Positions 41,962 to 51,805 of a stretch of DNA of 64,000 bases are shown here, in pieces. Source of the DNA: Celeribacter indicus. GTDB lineage: Bacteria > Pseudomonadota > Alphaproteobacteria > Rhodobacterales > Rhodobacteraceae. The position numbers and the translations under genes were made by a program. The notes below the pieces were generated by a model. It searched no databases, was not told where the DNA came from, and saw nothing but the letters and a program-made list of their open reading frames with translations. The stretch is from assembly GCF_000819565.1 (NCBI RefSeq), contig NZ_CP004393.1:1-64000 (forward strand). The letters are read 5' to 3'. Within the stretch, counting starts at the first letter, position 1. Each line of letters begins with the position of its first letter.

Positions 41962-42712
41962 GATCTCCTTCGACCTCGTCCTGATCCTCGTCGCCGCGGC
42001 CTTTGCCGCGGGATTTGTCGACAGCATCGCGGGTGGTGGCGGCCTCATCACCATTCCCGCGCTCCTGCTTGCAGGCATTCCGCCGGTGACGGCGCTCGCC
42101 ACGAACAAGGTCCAGGGGCTGTTCGGTGCAGGCATGGCGGCGGTCACCTACGCGCGCGCCGGGCATGTCGTCCTGCGCCGGCAGATTGGCCCTGCCGCGC
42201 TCTCCTTTTCCGGCGCCGTACTCGGGGCGCTGCTTGCGGGGTCGCTCCCGACGGATGTGATCCGCCTCGGTCTGCCGGTCCTGCTCATCGCGATCGCGCT
42301 TTTCTTCGCGCTGCGCCCCGGCCTGTCCGACATCGACCGCACGGCACGGATCGGACCGCTTGCCTTCGCGCTGGGTTTCGTGCCGGTGATCGGGTTCTAC
42401 GACGGGCTTCTCGGTCCCGGCACCGGCGCCTTCTTCATGCTCGGTTTCGTGAGCCTCGCCGGCTATGGCATCCTCAGAGCCACGGCGCATACCAAGCTGC
42501 TGAATTTCGCCTCGAATGTCGGGGGGCTCGCAGGTTTCCTGCTCGTTGCCAAGCCCTTCTGGATGCTCGGTCTCCTCATGGGCGCGGCGCAGATCGCGGG
42601 CGCTTATCTCGGCTCGACCCTCGCCAGCCGGGCAGGGGCGCGGCTCATCCGGCCCGTCCTCGTGACCGCCTCGACCGCGCTCGCGCTCAAGCTCGTCTGG
42701 GACTGGTTCTGA
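41954..42712 (+). CDS. TSUP family (TauE/SafE) permease
   Basis: 252 residues from a GTG at 41954, overlapping the serB stop by 8 bp; the upstream part of the open frame overlaps serB and is not coding. About seven to eight hydrophobic segments. The N-terminal FAAGFVDSIAGGGGLITIPALLLAGI and the internal GFYDGLLGPGTGAFFMLG are the duplicated TSUP motifs. Family members move sulfite, sulfonates or other organic anions; the substrate here is unknown. Confidence 0.9.
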   Translation: MLEISFDLVLILVAAAFAAGFVDSIAGGGGLITIPALLLAGIPPVTALATNKVQGLFGAGMAAVTYARAGHVVLRRQIGPAALSFSGAVLGALLAGSLPTDVIRLGLPVLLIAIALFFALRPGLSDIDRTARIGPLAFALGFVPVIGFYDGLLGPGTGAFFMLGFVSLAGYGILRATAHTKLLNFASNVGGLAGFLLVAKPFWMLGLLMGAAQIAGAYLGSTLASRAGARLIRPVLVTASTALALKLVWDWF

Positions 42713-42900
42713 ACCGCGCTTCACGTTTCAGCGAATTTCTGCCTGCGGCCCTTTTCCAAGGCGGCGGAATTGCGGTAGGGTCTTCGCGAAATGGCGAAAA
42801 AGGCATAAAAGCGCTGAAAAACCGCCGTTCTGATCCGGGCCGGGATGCGGCGGTGGTATCAGACATCAAGGCCGGACTAGTTAGGGGCAGTGAAAGATCA

Positions 42901-43434
42901 ATGAGCTTTTCCGTGAAACAGGTTTTCCTTGCGGCAACTTTCGCACTGGCGGCGGGCCACGCCGTCGCCCAGGAAAGCAGCAATCAGGTCGCGTCCAACA
43001 CGGACTGGTATGTCTTCGAGGAGGCCAACCCGTCCAAGCAGTGCTGGGTCGTCTCGAAGCCGAAGGAGACCGTCAACACCGATGAGGCCGGCCGGATCAA
43101 ATCCGTGCGCCGGGGCGAGATCCTGCTTTTCGTCTCCTATGCGCCGTCGAACGGTGTGAAGGGGCAGATCTCCTTCGCGGGGGGCTATCCCTTCGCGTCC
43201 GGCTCCGAGGTGACGCTCGACATCGGCGGGACGAGCTTCGCGCTCTTCACCGACGGCGAGACGGCCTGGGCGGCGACTGCGGCCGATGACGAGAAGATCG
43301 TCGCATCGATGAAGCGCGGGGCGGCCGCCACGCTGACCGGTCACTCCTCGCGCGGCACGGTGACGAAGGACACCTTCTCCCTGCTTGGCTTCACCGCCTC
43401 CGTCGAGGAAGCGGCGAAACGCTGCGACAGCTGA
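42901..43434 (+). CDS. Invasion-associated locus B (IalB)-like periplasmic protein
   Basis: 177 residues with a signal peptide (FLAATFALAAGHAVAQ). The core NTDWYVFEEANPSKQCWVVSKPK resembles the IalB family of small secreted alphaproteobacterial proteins, whose biochemical function is unknown. It forms a single-gene unit: a 188-bp gap lies upstream and a terminator downstream at 43460. Confidence 0.85.
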   Translation: MSFSVKQVFLAATFALAAGHAVAQESSNQVASNTDWYVFEEANPSKQCWVVSKPKETVNTDEAGRIKSVRRGEILLFVSYAPSNGVKGQISFAGGYPFASGSEVTLDIGGTSFALFTDGETAWAATAADDEKIVASMKRGAAATLTGHSSRGTVTKDTFSLLGFTASVEEAAKRCDS

Positions 43435-43459
43435 GCGCGCTCGCGGAGCTGTGACGGAA

Positions 43460-43483
43460 GGCCCTGCCGGAGCGGGGCCTTTT
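43460..43483 (+). terminator. Rho-independent terminator of the IalB-like gene
   Basis: An 8-bp stem (GGCCCTGC / GCGGGGCC, one T-G pair) with a CGGA loop, followed by TTTT. It lies 26 bp after the stop of the IalB-like gene. Confidence 0.85.
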
Positions 43484-43553
43484 CCATGCGCCTTTCCATC
43501 GGATGCAGAATCCTGTATGAGGCCCGCTTGACCACCCGCATAAGAGAAACGCC

Positions 43554-44732
43554 ATGTCCACCAGCGCTCCCATCACGCAGGATGTCCTGACCATTCCCCG
43601 CAAGGAAACGGGATCGGGCAAGATCAACCTTGTCGGCCTGACGCGGGACGCGTTGCGGCAGGCGCTGATCGACGCCGGCACCCCGGAGAAACAGGCGAAG
43701 ATGCGTGCGGGACAGATCTGGCAATGGATCTACCAGTGGGGCGTGCGCGATTTTGCGGAGATGACGAATCTCGCGAAAGCCTATCGCGCCGACCTCGCGG
43801 AAAAATTCGAGCTGCGCATTCCCGAGGTCGTGTCGAAGCTCGTCTCCGAGGACGGCACGCGGAAATATCTCGTGCGGATCGCCGGCGGCCACGAGGTCGA
43901 GGTGGTCTATATCCCCGAGGAGGGCCGGGGCACGCTCTGTGTCTCCTCCCAGGTCGGATGCACGCTCACCTGTTCCTTCTGTCACACCGGCACGCAGAAG
44001 CTCGTGCGCAACCTGACCGCCGCCGAAATCGTCGGCCAGGTGATGATGGCGCGCGACGATCTGGACGAGTGGCCGGAAAAGGGCGCGCCGAAGGACGAGA
44101 CGCGGCTTCTGTCCAACATCGTGCTGATGGGCATGGGCGAACCGCTCTACAATTTCGAGAACGTTCGTGATGCGATGAAAATCGTGATGGACGGCGAAGG
44201 CATCGCGCTCGGGCGTCGCCGTATCACGCTCTCCACCTCCGGCGTCGTGCCGGAGATCCATCGCACCGCGCAGGAGATCGGCTGCCTTCTGGCCGTGTCC
44301 TTCCACGCGACGACCGACGAGACGCGCGACGTGCTCGTGCCGATCAACAGGAAATGGAACATCGAAAAGCTGCTCGAGGCGCTGCGCGAATATCCGAAGG
44401 CGACGAATTCGGAGCGGATCACCTTTGAATACGTCATGCTCAAGGACGTGAACGACAGCGACGAGGATGCGCGTCGCCTGGTGAAGCTCCTCGACGGCAT
44501 TCCGGCGAAGGTGAACCTCATTCCCTTCAACGAATGGCCCGGTGCGCCCTACAAGCGGTCCTCGAACAACCGGATCCGCGCCTTTGCGACGATCCTGATG
44601 CAGGCGGGCTATGCCTCCCCGATCCGCACACCGCGGGGGGAGGATATCATGGCTGCCTGTGGCCAGCTCAAGTCCGCGACCGAGCGCGCGCGCAAGTCCC
44701 GCGCCCAGATCGAGGCGGAAGCGCGGCTCTGA
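43554..44732 (+). CDS. rlmN: 23S rRNA (A2503-C2) / tRNA methyltransferase RlmN
   Basis: Radical-SAM enzyme that methylates C2 of A2503 in 23S rRNA and A37 in some tRNAs. 392 residues. The iron-sulfur cysteines Cys136, Cys140 and Cys143 sit in [28 protein letters not shown] is the second family signature, and a conserved Cys (AACGQL) near the C-terminus is the methyl-carrier residue. Standalone gene. Confidence 0.97.
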   Translation: MSTSAPITQDVLTIPRKETGSGKINLVGLTRDALRQALIDAGTPEKQAKMRAGQIWQWIYQWGVRDFAEMTNLAKAYRADLAEKFELRIPEVVSKLVSEDGTRKYLVRIAGGHEVEVVYIPEEGRGTLCVSSQVGCTLTCSFCHTGTQKLVRNLTAAEIVGQVMMARDDLDEWPEKGAPKDETRLLSNIVLMGMGEPLYNFENVRDAMKIVMDGEGIALGRRRITLSTSGVVPEIHRTAQEIGCLLAVSFHATTDETRDVLVPINRKWNIEKLLEALREYPKATNSERITFEYVMLKDVNDSDEDARRLVKLLDGIPAKVNLIPFNEWPGAPYKRSSNNRIRAFATILMQAGYASPIRTPRGEDIMAACGQLKSATERARKSRAQIEAEARL

Positions 44733-44783
44733 TCCTTTCCCGCCGCTAACGCGGTCTTAACCGTTCCGGGATACATTCCGGAC

Positions 44784-45215
44784 ATGGACTGCACAGAGAT
44801 CAGATTCGACCAATATTCCGTCACCGACGGCGCCTGCGCCGCGGGGCCGGCGAATGCGCGCCCCGTTTCCTTTCGTCGTCCCGGCCCCGACCGGGCCGTA
44901 CGCCCCGGCGAAGGGGCGTTCGGCTACAGGGGGCCGCGCCGCCCGCATGCGCTTCGGGCCTATCTCGCCCATGATTTCGCTCAGGCGGAGGGATGGGCGG
45001 AGCTGCGGGACTTGCTGCGGGCAAAGGGTTACGCGCTGGCCGGGGGCAAGGACGACCTCGTGCTTCAGACGGTGGAGGGGGAGCGGCTCTGCGAAGCTGC
45101 GGAGATCGGACAGCCTTGCGCCATGCTCATGAAACGCTTCGGCGCGCCCTTTCCGGACCATCGGTCTCCTCGTCCCGCCTCGCCGCATTCCGGACCACCG
45201 GTCCTGCCGCTCTGA
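44784..45215 (+). CDS. Conserved small protein of unknown function
   Basis: 143 residues. The central part (RAYLAHDFAQAEGWAELRDL, then GYALAGGKDDLVLQT and CAMLMKRFGAPFP) looks like a conserved alphaproteobacterial hypothetical, in which a short helical segment is followed by a beta-rich module. No catalytic motif is seen. The N-terminal 40 residues are low in conservation and could start downstream. Another small ORF follows within 20 bp. Confidence 0.6.
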   Translation: MDCTEIRFDQYSVTDGACAAGPANARPVSFRRPGPDRAVRPGEGAFGYRGPRRPHALRAYLAHDFAQAEGWAELRDLLRAKGYALAGGKDDLVLQTVEGERLCEAAEIGQPCAMLMKRFGAPFPDHRSPRPASPHSGPPVLPL

Positions 45216-45235
45216 CCCCGCACAAGGTTCCGAAC

Positions 45236-45433
45236 ATGGAAAAACTCACGCTCCTGCTCAACGCAAGCACGGTTGAAATGCTGCACCTTCTCGCCCGCGA
45301 CAGTGGAAAGACCATCGGCCTGCTCGTTCAGGACATGGCGCTGGAACGCTATATGAACTGCGCGATGTCAGGAACGCGGCCGTCCGGCCAGGCTGCCCCT
45401 TCCGGGGAGATCGGCCTGACGGGATCAGGCTGA
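45236..45433 (+). CDS. Small protein resembling a ribbon-helix-helix domain
   Basis: 65 residues. The first 40 ([20 protein letters not shown], then [16 protein letters not shown]) have the strand-helix-helix rhythm of MetJ/Arc-type DNA-binding domains. This is based on pattern only. It lies 20 bp after the preceding small gene and probably shares its transcript. It converges on the LOG-family gene. Confidence in coding status is moderate. Confidence 0.5.
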   Translation: MEKLTLLLNASTVEMLHLLARDSGKTIGLLVQDMALERYMNCAMSGTRPSGQAAPSGEIGLTGSG

Positions 45434-45435
45434 CC

Positions 45436-46287
45436 TCAACGCCCCACGATGCTGTCCCGCGTGCCTTCGAGCGGCCAGGTGTCGATCGCCTCGACGGCCT
45501 CCTCCGCCGTTTCGACGAATTTGAACAGATCGAGATCGACGGGCGAAATCGTGCCCGCCTCGGCGAGCGCGTCCCAGTTGATGATCGTGCGCCAGAAGTC
45601 GCGGCCGAACAGCAGGAAGGGCACCCGCGCCATGCGTCCGGTCTGGATCAGCGTGAGGCTTTCGAACATCTCGTCGAGCGTGCCGAAACCGCCCGGAAAC
45701 ACCACGATTGCCTTGGCCCGCATCAGGAAATGCATCTTCCGCACCGCGAAATAGTGGAAGTTGAAGCACAGGTCGGGGGTCACGTATTCATTCGGCGCCT
45801 GCTCATGCGGCAGAACGATGTTGAGCCCGATGGAGATGCCGCCGGCATCCGCCGCACCGCGGTTTCCGGCTTCCATCACGCCCGGTCCGCCGCCGGTGAC
45901 GATGACATTCTCGCGGTGACCGTTCTGCATGGATCTTTCCGTCATCCGCCGGGCGAAATCGCGGGCCTCGTCGTAATAGCGCGTGAGTTCCGCGAGCGTT
46001 TGCGTGCGGGCGCGGTCGCGATGCGCGGGGTCGGGAATGCGCGCGCCGCCGAACATGACGATCGTGCTCTCGACCCCGTATTCGTTCATCAGCAGGTCGG
46101 GTTTCAGGAGCTCGAGTTGCAGGCGCACCGGCCGCAATTCGTCGCGGGACATGAAGTCGTCGTCGGTAAACGCCAGTTCATAGGAGGGGGAGCGCGTCTG
46201 GGGCGTATCCGGCCGGTGGCGCGCCGCTTCCATATCCGTTTCGCTGTCACGAAGGGGATGGCGGCGATGCGGGGTCTGCTCGGTCAT
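45436..46287 (-). CDS. LOG family protein (TIGR00730-type nucleotide phosphoribohydrolase)
   Basis: 283 residues from the ATG at 46287 (GAAAG upstream). The motifs [16 protein letters not shown] and [16 protein letters not shown] are the Rossmann-fold LOG signatures (GGGxGxM and PGGxGTxxE). Homologues cleave nucleoside 5'-monophosphates, giving cytokinins in plants; the bacterial role varies. A 60-residue N-terminal extension rich in polar residues precedes the domain. It is divergent from dapD. Confidence 0.9.
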   Translation of the reverse strand: MTEQTPHRRHPLRDSETDMEAARHRPDTPQTRSPSYELAFTDDDFMSRDELRPVRLQLELLKPDLLMNEYGVESTIVMFGGARIPDPAHRDRARTQTLAELTRYYDEARDFARRMTERSMQNGHRENVIVTGGGPGVMEAGNRGAADAGGISIGLNIVLPHEQAPNEYVTPDLCFNFHYFAVRKMHFLMRAKAIVVFPGGFGTLDEMFESLTLIQTGRMARVPFLLFGRDFWRTIINWDALAEAGTISPVDLDLFKFVETAEEAVEAIDTWPLEGTRDSIVGR

Positions 46288-46425
46288 CTGAATGTCTTTC
46301 GGTGCGTTATGTGGTTCTTGTCTCCGCGCGGTCGGTGTTCTGGCAAGTCTCCTGCGTTGCGCGCGAGGCACCGACCGACTATAGGCTCCTGCAACAGATA
46401 TTCCATGACGATCCGGGAGACCACC

Positions 46426-47253
46426 ATGTCGAATGCACAGCTCGAATCCGCCATCGAAGCCGCCTGGGAGGCGCGCGACACGATCACGCCCGCCACCACC
46501 GGCGCAACGCGCGAGGCGATCGAGGACACGCTCAACGCGCTCGATCGCGGCGACCTGCGCGTCGCCGAGAAGACGGAGGGCGGCGACTGGCATGTGAACC
46601 AGTGGGCCAAGAAGGCGGTGCTGCTTGGCTTCCGGATCAAGGACATGGAGATGCAGGACGGCGGTCCGCAGGGCTCCGGCTGGTGGGACAAGGTCGACAG
46701 CAAGTTCAAGGGCTGGGGAGAGAAACAGTGGAAGGCCGCCGGTTTCCGGGCCGTGCCGAACTGCGTCGTGCGCAAATCGGCCTATATCGCGCCGGGTGTG
46801 GTCCTGATGCCCTCCTTCGTCAACCTCGGCGCCTATGTGGACGAGGGCACCATGGTCGACACCTGGGCGACGGTGGGATCCTGCGCGCAGATCGGCAAGA
46901 ATGTGCACCTCTCGGGCGGCGCCGGTATCGGCGGCGTGCTCGAACCGCTCCAGGCAGGTCCGGTGATCATCGAGGACAACTGTTTCATTGGCGCGCGTGC
47001 CGAGGTGGCGGAGGGCGTGATCGTGCGCGAGGGGTCCGTGCTCGGCATGGGTGTCTATCTCGGCCAGTCCACGAAAATCGTCGACCGCGAGACCGGCGAG
47101 GTCTTCTATGGTGAGGTGCCGCCCTATTCCGTGGTGGTCGCGGGCACGATGCCCTCGAAGAATGGCGTGAACCTCTATTGCGCGGTGATCGTCAAGCGGG
47201 TGGACGAGAAGACGCGCTCCAAGACTGGCATCAACGAGTTGCTTCGCGACTGA
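46426..47253 (+). CDS. dapD: 2,3,4,5-tetrahydropyridine-2,6-dicarboxylate N-succinyltransferase
   Basis: Succinyl-CoA-dependent step of the succinylase route to diaminopimelate and lysine. 275 residues, the family length. A left-handed beta-helix hexapeptide-repeat domain runs through about 110-220 ([20 protein letters not shown], then [19 protein letters not shown]). The start ATG has CGGGAGA upstream. dapE, the third enzyme of the route, is at 51806. A terminator follows at 47283. Confidence 0.97.
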   Translation: MSNAQLESAIEAAWEARDTITPATTGATREAIEDTLNALDRGDLRVAEKTEGGDWHVNQWAKKAVLLGFRIKDMEMQDGGPQGSGWWDKVDSKFKGWGEKQWKAAGFRAVPNCVVRKSAYIAPGVVLMPSFVNLGAYVDEGTMVDTWATVGSCAQIGKNVHLSGGAGIGGVLEPLQAGPVIIEDNCFIGARAEVAEGVIVREGSVLGMGVYLGQSTKIVDRETGEVFYGEVPPYSVVVAGTMPSKNGVNLYCAVIVKRVDEKTRSKTGINELLRD

Positions 47254-47282
47254 AGCGGTCTATCTGAGATCTGAAGGTTCGA

Positions 47283-47310
47283 CGCGCGAGGGGCGACCTT
47301 CGCGCGTTTT
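47283..47310 (+). terminator. Rho-independent terminator of dapD
   Basis: A 7-bp stem (CGCGCGA / TCGCGCG) with a 10-base loop that can pair further, followed by TTTT; 30 bp after the dapD stop. Confidence 0.8.
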
Positions 47311-47340
47311 CGTCTTGTTGAGTAACGAAAGGAACTGCAC

Positions 47341-47586
47341 ATGGGTCTCGGAATACTCGCGTCGATCATTGTCGGCGGCCTGGCCGGATGGATCGCCAGC
47401 ATGATCATGAAAGCCGATACAGGGCTGTTCACCAACATCATCCTCGGCATCGTCGGGGCGGTGGTGCTCAACCTGATCCTGTCGCTCGTCGGGATCTATG
47501 CCGAGGGCAGTTGGCTGCCGCAACTCGTGGTCGGGATCATCGGGGCCAGTCTCCTGATCTGGATCGTCCGGCAGGTGAGAAGCTGA
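47341..47586 (+). CDS. GlsB/YeaQ/YmgE family stress-response membrane protein
   Basis: 81 residues with three hydrophobic segments separated by glycines (LASIIVGGLAGWIASMIM, then IILGIVGAVVLNLILSLVGI), typical of the family of small inner-membrane stress proteins. GAAAGGAAC lies just before the ATG. It stands alone between the dapD terminator and the cobW remnant. Confidence 0.88.
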   Translation: MGLGILASIIVGGLAGWIASMIMKADTGLFTNIILGIVGAVVLNLILSLVGIYAEGSWLPQLVVGIIGASLLIWIVRQVRS

Positions 47587-47589
47587 GCG

Positions 47590-47866
47590 GCGCAGCGCGT
47601 CGGGCGCCGTCCTCGGGATTGTCCGGGTAAAGGACGTCCTGTCCGAGGCGTTGTCGCTCCGCTGCGCCGAGGCTGCGAGGGCGGGGCCATCGCAGCCGTG
47701 CGGCTGTTTCAGCGCCTTCCGCCAGATCCGGCGCGCGGAGCGTGGCGACCACGGCAGCGCGGCGGCGAGATTGTTTATGGCTTCCGGGTCGAAGGCCCGG
47801 CGGATGCGGTAGACGAAGGAGGCCGCCACTCCGCGATTCCGGCCGATTCGATGAGGAGATAGACTA
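47590..47866 (-). pseudogene. CobW-type GTPase remnant, C-terminal part
   Basis: On the minus strand next to the IS630 end the sequence reads VYLLIESAGIAEW, the conserved segment of the CobW GTPase core. A different frame then reads AASFVYRIRRAFDPEAIN, the start of the CobW C-terminal domain. The roughly 130-150 residues expected between them are missing, so there was an internal deletion as well as frameshifts. The rest of the C-terminal part is degenerate. Confidence 0.75.
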
Positions 47867-48919
47867 AAGCGTTTCGGCTTTAACCCGAGACATATCCAGC
47901 AGCCTTGAAGTAGTTCCAGCACTCTGTTGGGTCGTAGAGCTCGCAGATTGCGCCGATGGCGTCGAAGACTTCGGTGAAGGTTCTGGCGCCGATCTTTCGA
48001 AGGTGAGCTTTCAGTTTGGAGAATGCTTGCTCGATGGGATTGAGATCCGGCGAGTAAGGCGGGAGGTACAGAAACCAGCAGCCGTGGTCGTGCAAGGCCT
48101 GAGCCGCCTCCTTGTTCCGATGGGTCGCCAGATTGTCCAGGATGACAACGGTGCCGGGGGCGATCTCCGGGACAAGCACTTCTCGGATGTAGACGGCAAA
48201 GGCGGGGCCATCCATGGCACCCTTGATGACCCATGGTGCGATCAAAGCATCCGAGGCCAGCCCGGCGATCAGCGTTTGGGTTCCCCAACTGCCAAACGGT
48301 GCATCCATGGTCAGGCGATGACCCCGCTTGGCCCGGCCACGCAGACGGGTCAGGTTGGTCTTCACTGCCGTTTCATCAATAAAGACAACGCGTTCGGGAA
48401 AGGCCGCAATGGCAGGCAGCCGATGCTTGAACCACTCAGTCCGCTGCTGTCTTACCTTGGCGCGACCGCGCTCGGTGGCGACCAGCGACTTTTTTTGTAT
48501 GTGAAACCGAGCCGGGACAGCAGGTTGGCGATGGAAGAATGATGCACCCGCACGCCTGCCGCGGCCGCCAGCGCGTCGCGCAACTCAAAGAGCGTGATGT
48601 CGGGGTCTTGCGCGACCAGTTCCTTCAGGAAAGCCTGATGCGCTGCCAGCTTTCCCCGACCACGTGGCGGGCCTTGCGGTGCGGGCTCCGCATGGCCCTT
48701 GGTCCGAACCTGACGCGCCCACCGCGCGCCTGTCGCCGCAGACACTTTCAGGCGCAACGCCGCCGCCCGCCCGCTTAACCCTTCCTCAATATACTCCTGA
48801 AACCGCGCCCGAAGCGCATTCGGCAAAGGTGCTGACATGATCCATCCTCCCAAACAGGATGAATCACATCAGCCACCTCAAGGAAACCCCCGCCGATTCA
48901 AATTCAAGCCGAAACGCTT
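47867..48919 (-). mobile_element. IS630-family insertion sequence
   Basis: A 1053-bp element. The ends match in 16 of 17 bases: AAGCGTTTCGGCTTTAA at the left and, reversed, AAGCGTTTCGGCTTGAA at the right. It is flanked by the TA duplication expected for IS630 (47865-47866 and 48920-48921). It contains a two-frame transposase. The insertion lies inside the cobW remnant. Confidence 0.92.
47880..48838 (-). CDS. IS630-family transposase, made by -1 frameshift (orfA/orfB)
   Basis: OrfA starts at the ATG at 48838 and ends at 48452 (helix-turn-helix type, SGRAAALRLKVSAATGARWA). OrfB continues in the -1 frame as KSLVATERGRAKVRQQRTEW, then RVVFIDETAVKTNL, ILDNLATHRN and the DDE-type C-terminus SPDLNPIEQAFSKLK. 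A run of seven A on the minus strand (48496-48490) lies exactly where the frames must join. A -1 slip there gives an open 319-residue protein, the family length. Confidence 0.88.
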
Positions 48920-49200
48920 TAGCACCCGTCTTCCGCGAGCCTGCACACCTCGGACAGAAGTTCCTCCGGCAGGGTGCAGCAGATGCAGCCGTCGCTCATC
49001 TCGACCAGCATTTCCTCGGTGCGCGACAGATTCGCGCCGCCCTGACGCACGAGATCAGCGTCGGTGTTCACCCCGGACATGTCGTTCACGATGACCGCGA
49101 CCTTCCGTCCGTCGCGGCTGTTGAGCATGTGGTTGGGCAGGGTGATCTTTCCCGAGCCAAGGAATCTCCCGTGATGGTCTCCTTGGCGACGCTTGACTTT
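48920..49200 (-). pseudogene. CobW-type GTPase remnant, N-terminal part
   Basis: Reads FLGSGKITLPNHMLN (a Walker A with GKIT where GKTT is usual), then VAVIVNDMSGVNTDADLVR and DGCICCTLPEELLSEV, where CICC is the CxCC metal-binding motif of CobW/ZigA-type zinc metallochaperones. A two-base insertion lies just upstream of the P-loop, and no good start is left. It breaks off at the IS630 boundary. The parent gene was probably a GTPase that delivers zinc or another metal under limitation. Confidence 0.85.
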
Positions 49201-49226
49201 CGCACGGGCAATTCGCAAAGGAAGGC

Positions 49227-49577
49227 ATGAACAAGACGCCCAAACCGTCCCGCCAGAAAGTCTATACATTGCTCGTCGAGGTCGGGCGGAAGGCCGGAGA
49301 CGGCCTGCCTGAAGGCGCGACCGGCGCCGCGCTGATGCTTTATTCCTCGGGTGTGGACGAGGCAGAGGCGGTCCGTGAGGCCGTCGCGCTCCTCAAGCAG
49401 GCCGATCTCGCGCCGCTCGATGTGACGGGGTACGGCACGCTTGAGGAGCGTATCGAACTCGGCCATGAGATTTCCGACGAGGAGCGCGGACTGATGCAGC
49501 GGGCGCTCGAGGAGAATTCCGTCGTCGTCGCGCAGATGACGCCGTTCTTCGAGGGCGACACGGGCGTGAGACACTGA
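49227..49577 (+). CDS. Conserved hypothetical protein
   Basis: 116 residues with AAAGGAAGG right in front of the ATG. It resembles no domain I can name; the composition is acidic and helical, with EAEAVREAVALLKQADLAPLD and DEERGLMQRALEENSVVVAQ. The DUF389 gene starts 1 base after its stop, so the two form an operon and may act together. It is divergent from the cobW remnant. Confidence 0.65.
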   Translation: MNKTPKPSRQKVYTLLVEVGRKAGDGLPEGATGAALMLYSSGVDEAEAVREAVALLKQADLAPLDVTGYGTLEERIELGHEISDEERGLMQRALEENSVVVAQMTPFFEGDTGVRH

Positions 49578-49578
49578 G

Positions 49579-50586
49579 ATGGCCGACAGGCTGGTCCAGC
49601 TCGTCGTATCCCGGAGCGATTTCGAGCGGGTGACGGCCTGTCTGCGGGAGATCTCCCCGCGTGACTGGTGGGCCGTACCGGGTGAGGGCGAGGATGCGCG
49701 CCTCACCGTGTTCGTCTCCCTGCACAAGGCCGACGCGCAGGACGTGATCGACCGGCTTTCAGACACGCTCGAGGGCAGAGAGGACTGGCGGCTCTATTCC
49801 GTGGCCACTGAATCGAACCTGCCGGAGATGGACGACGAGGAAACGCGGGAGCGGCTCGCGCAGCGGGAAGTCTCCGCCACGCGCGAAGAGATCTATTCCG
49901 ATGTGCGTTCCGGGGCGGCGCTGACGCGGGACTATCTCATCCTCTCCTCGCTCGCGACCTGCGTGGCGGCGATCGGACTGAACTCGGGTCAGGTCGCGGT
50001 GGTGATCGGTGCCATGGTGATCGCACCGCTTCTGGGGCCGATCATGGCCTTCGCCTTCGGCACGGCGCTGGGCAATCTCGACCTGCTGCGGATCTCTGCA
50101 CGCTCGCTCGGCGCGGGCATCGCCGTTTCCGTGCTCTTTGCCGCCCTGATCGGCCAGATCTATCCCGCCTCGAGCGAAAGCACGCTGCTCGACTACGACG
50201 GCGTGCTCTCGCTCCGCACCGTGATCCTGCCCCTTGCCTCGGGCGCCGCGGCCGCCCTGACCATTGCCGGAGGCAGCACCTCCGGTCTGATCGGCGTGAT
50301 GGTCGCCGCCGCCCTGCTGCCACCGCTTGCGGCCTTCGGACTGCTGGTCGGCAGCGGAAACTGGAGCATGGCCTCGCGCGCATTGGTGAGCGTCGCCGTC
50401 AACGTCATCGCCATCAACCTCGCGGCGCAGGTCGTCTTCGTGTTGAAGGGCATCCGCCCGCGCCGCTGGAAAAGCGAGGCACACGCGACCTCGGTGCGGA
50501 TCAGCCTCGCGATCTCCGCGCTGCTGGTCATCGCCGCCTCGGCCGCGCTCTGGGGCTTCGGGCATCCCGATTTCTGGTCGGGATGA
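49579..50586 (+). CDS. DUF389 family membrane protein
   Basis: 335 residues. A soluble N-terminal domain (about 1-110) is followed by roughly six or seven hydrophobic segments with the DUF389 signature [35 protein letters not shown]. Function unknown; homologues are sometimes annotated as TIGR00341-type proteins. It is translationally linked to the 116-residue gene upstream. Confidence 0.88.
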   Translation: MADRLVQLVVSRSDFERVTACLREISPRDWWAVPGEGEDARLTVFVSLHKADAQDVIDRLSDTLEGREDWRLYSVATESNLPEMDDEETRERLAQREVSATREEIYSDVRSGAALTRDYLILSSLATCVAAIGLNSGQVAVVIGAMVIAPLLGPIMAFAFGTALGNLDLLRISARSLGAGIAVSVLFAALIGQIYPASSESTLLDYDGVLSLRTVILPLASGAAAALTIAGGSTSGLIGVMVAAALLPPLAAFGLLVGSGNWSMASRALVSVAVNVIAINLAAQVVFVLKGIRPRRWKSEAHATSVRISLAISALLVIAASAALWGFGHPDFWSG

Positions 50587-50599
50587 ACCCGTCGGGTCC

Positions 50600-51652
50600 C
50601 TATTTCGCCCCGAACCATTTTCGATAGATCGTGTCATAGGTGCCGTCCTCGCGCAGCTTCAGGAGGCTGTGGTTGAGCGCGTTGGCATAGGGCGAATTCG
50701 AGGGCAGCGCGATCCCGTAATTCTCGGGGAGGAAGATCTGCCCGATCAGCCGCGCCTCACCCTGGCCCGCGGTGTTCACGTAATGGGCCAGAAGGGGGGC
50801 ATCATAGACCACGGCGTCGATCCTGCCCTCCTCGAATGCCCCGAACAGCGCGGCGGGAGTGTCGAAGGAGACATACCGCAGATCGCGGCGGTCGAGGAAG
50901 GCGGCGGAGGTCGAACTGCCGATGGTGCCGACCTGCCTGCCGTAGAGATCGTTCAGGCCATTCACGTTCGACTGGATCGCGTCGATCGTCAGGAGGGTGG
51001 TGATCCGGGCGACGAAGATCGAGACGACGAACAGGGAGGAGATCACGAGGACGACGCCGAACAGGCGGCCGAGGAGCGAGCGCGGCTGGCGCTCCTCGAA
51101 ACCGCCGTTCACCACGAGGTTGAGCGCCCACCAGAAGGCCGGGAACATCGCGTGGCGGACGGGCATGTCGAAATAGGGCTGTTTGCGGCGTTCGAAATAC
51201 CACATCAGCATGCCGCAGGCGAAGAGCAGGCAGAAAGCCGCGAACATGTCGACGAGCAGGTCGCGCGACAGGATCAGAGACCAGACGGAGCGGGTGGAAT
51301 CGTCGGCCGGCACCATGATCTGAAGCCCAGCCTCGAAGATCGGCTGGCTGAAATCCATGACCAGTTCCCGGTCTGCCGTGATCGAGATATTGGCAATCGC
51401 GGCATGCGCCTCGCCCCGTTCGATCAGCCCGAGCATGTCCGGGAAGGATCCGACCCGCCGGATTTCGTAGTCCCAGCCAAGATCCTCGGCCAGCGCCCGC
51501 CAGAGGTCGATGGCAAAGCCTGTCTCTTCCCCGTCCTCGACCATGGAAAACGGCGGGCGCGTCACCGTGGCGAGGGTCAGATCCTGCGCGCCACCGGCAA
51601 GCGGCGGAAGGCAGAGCAGAAGCCCAACCAGACATCGGAAAAAATGCGTCAT
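50600..51652 (-). CDS. Ionotropic glutamate receptor-like channel (ligand-binding domain split by a pore)
   Basis: 350 residues from the ATG at 51652. A signal peptide ([16 protein letters not shown]) precedes a periplasmic-type solute-binding domain (S1 about 24-128, S2 about 224-345). Between them lie a hydrophobic segment (132-153), a pore-loop-like segment (168-184) and another hydrophobic segment (194-216) ending in [10 protein letters not shown], analogous to the SYTANLAA region. This is the layout of GluR0-type channels. The place of the potassium filter (TVGYGD in GluR0) is taken by [11 protein letters not shown]. Confidence 0.85.
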   Translation of the reverse strand: MTHFFRCLVGLLLCLPPLAGGAQDLTLATVTRPPFSMVEDGEETGFAIDLWRALAEDLGWDYEIRRVGSFPDMLGLIERGEAHAAIANISITADRELVMDFSQPIFEAGLQIMVPADDSTRSVWSLILSRDLLVDMFAAFCLLFACGMLMWYFERRKQPYFDMPVRHAMFPAFWWALNLVVNGGFEERQPRSLLGRLFGVVLVISSLFVVSIFVARITTLLTIDAIQSNVNGLNDLYGRQVGTIGSSTSAAFLDRRDLRYVSFDTPAALFGAFEEGRIDAVVYDAPLLAHYVNTAGQGEARLIGQIFLPENYGIALPSNSPYANALNHSLLKLREDGTYDTIYRKWFGAK

Positions 51653-51805
51653 TTCAAACACCCCCGGAACGTCTCGCCTATGCCACAGAGACGGGGCGCC
51701 TTTCAATCGGCTTTCGCGGCGGCGGATCGCTCCGCGCCCCGTCCACGGCCTGCATTGCCGAAGCCGGGCGGGGAGGGTAGATGTGGGCCGATGAAGGAGC
51801 TTCCG

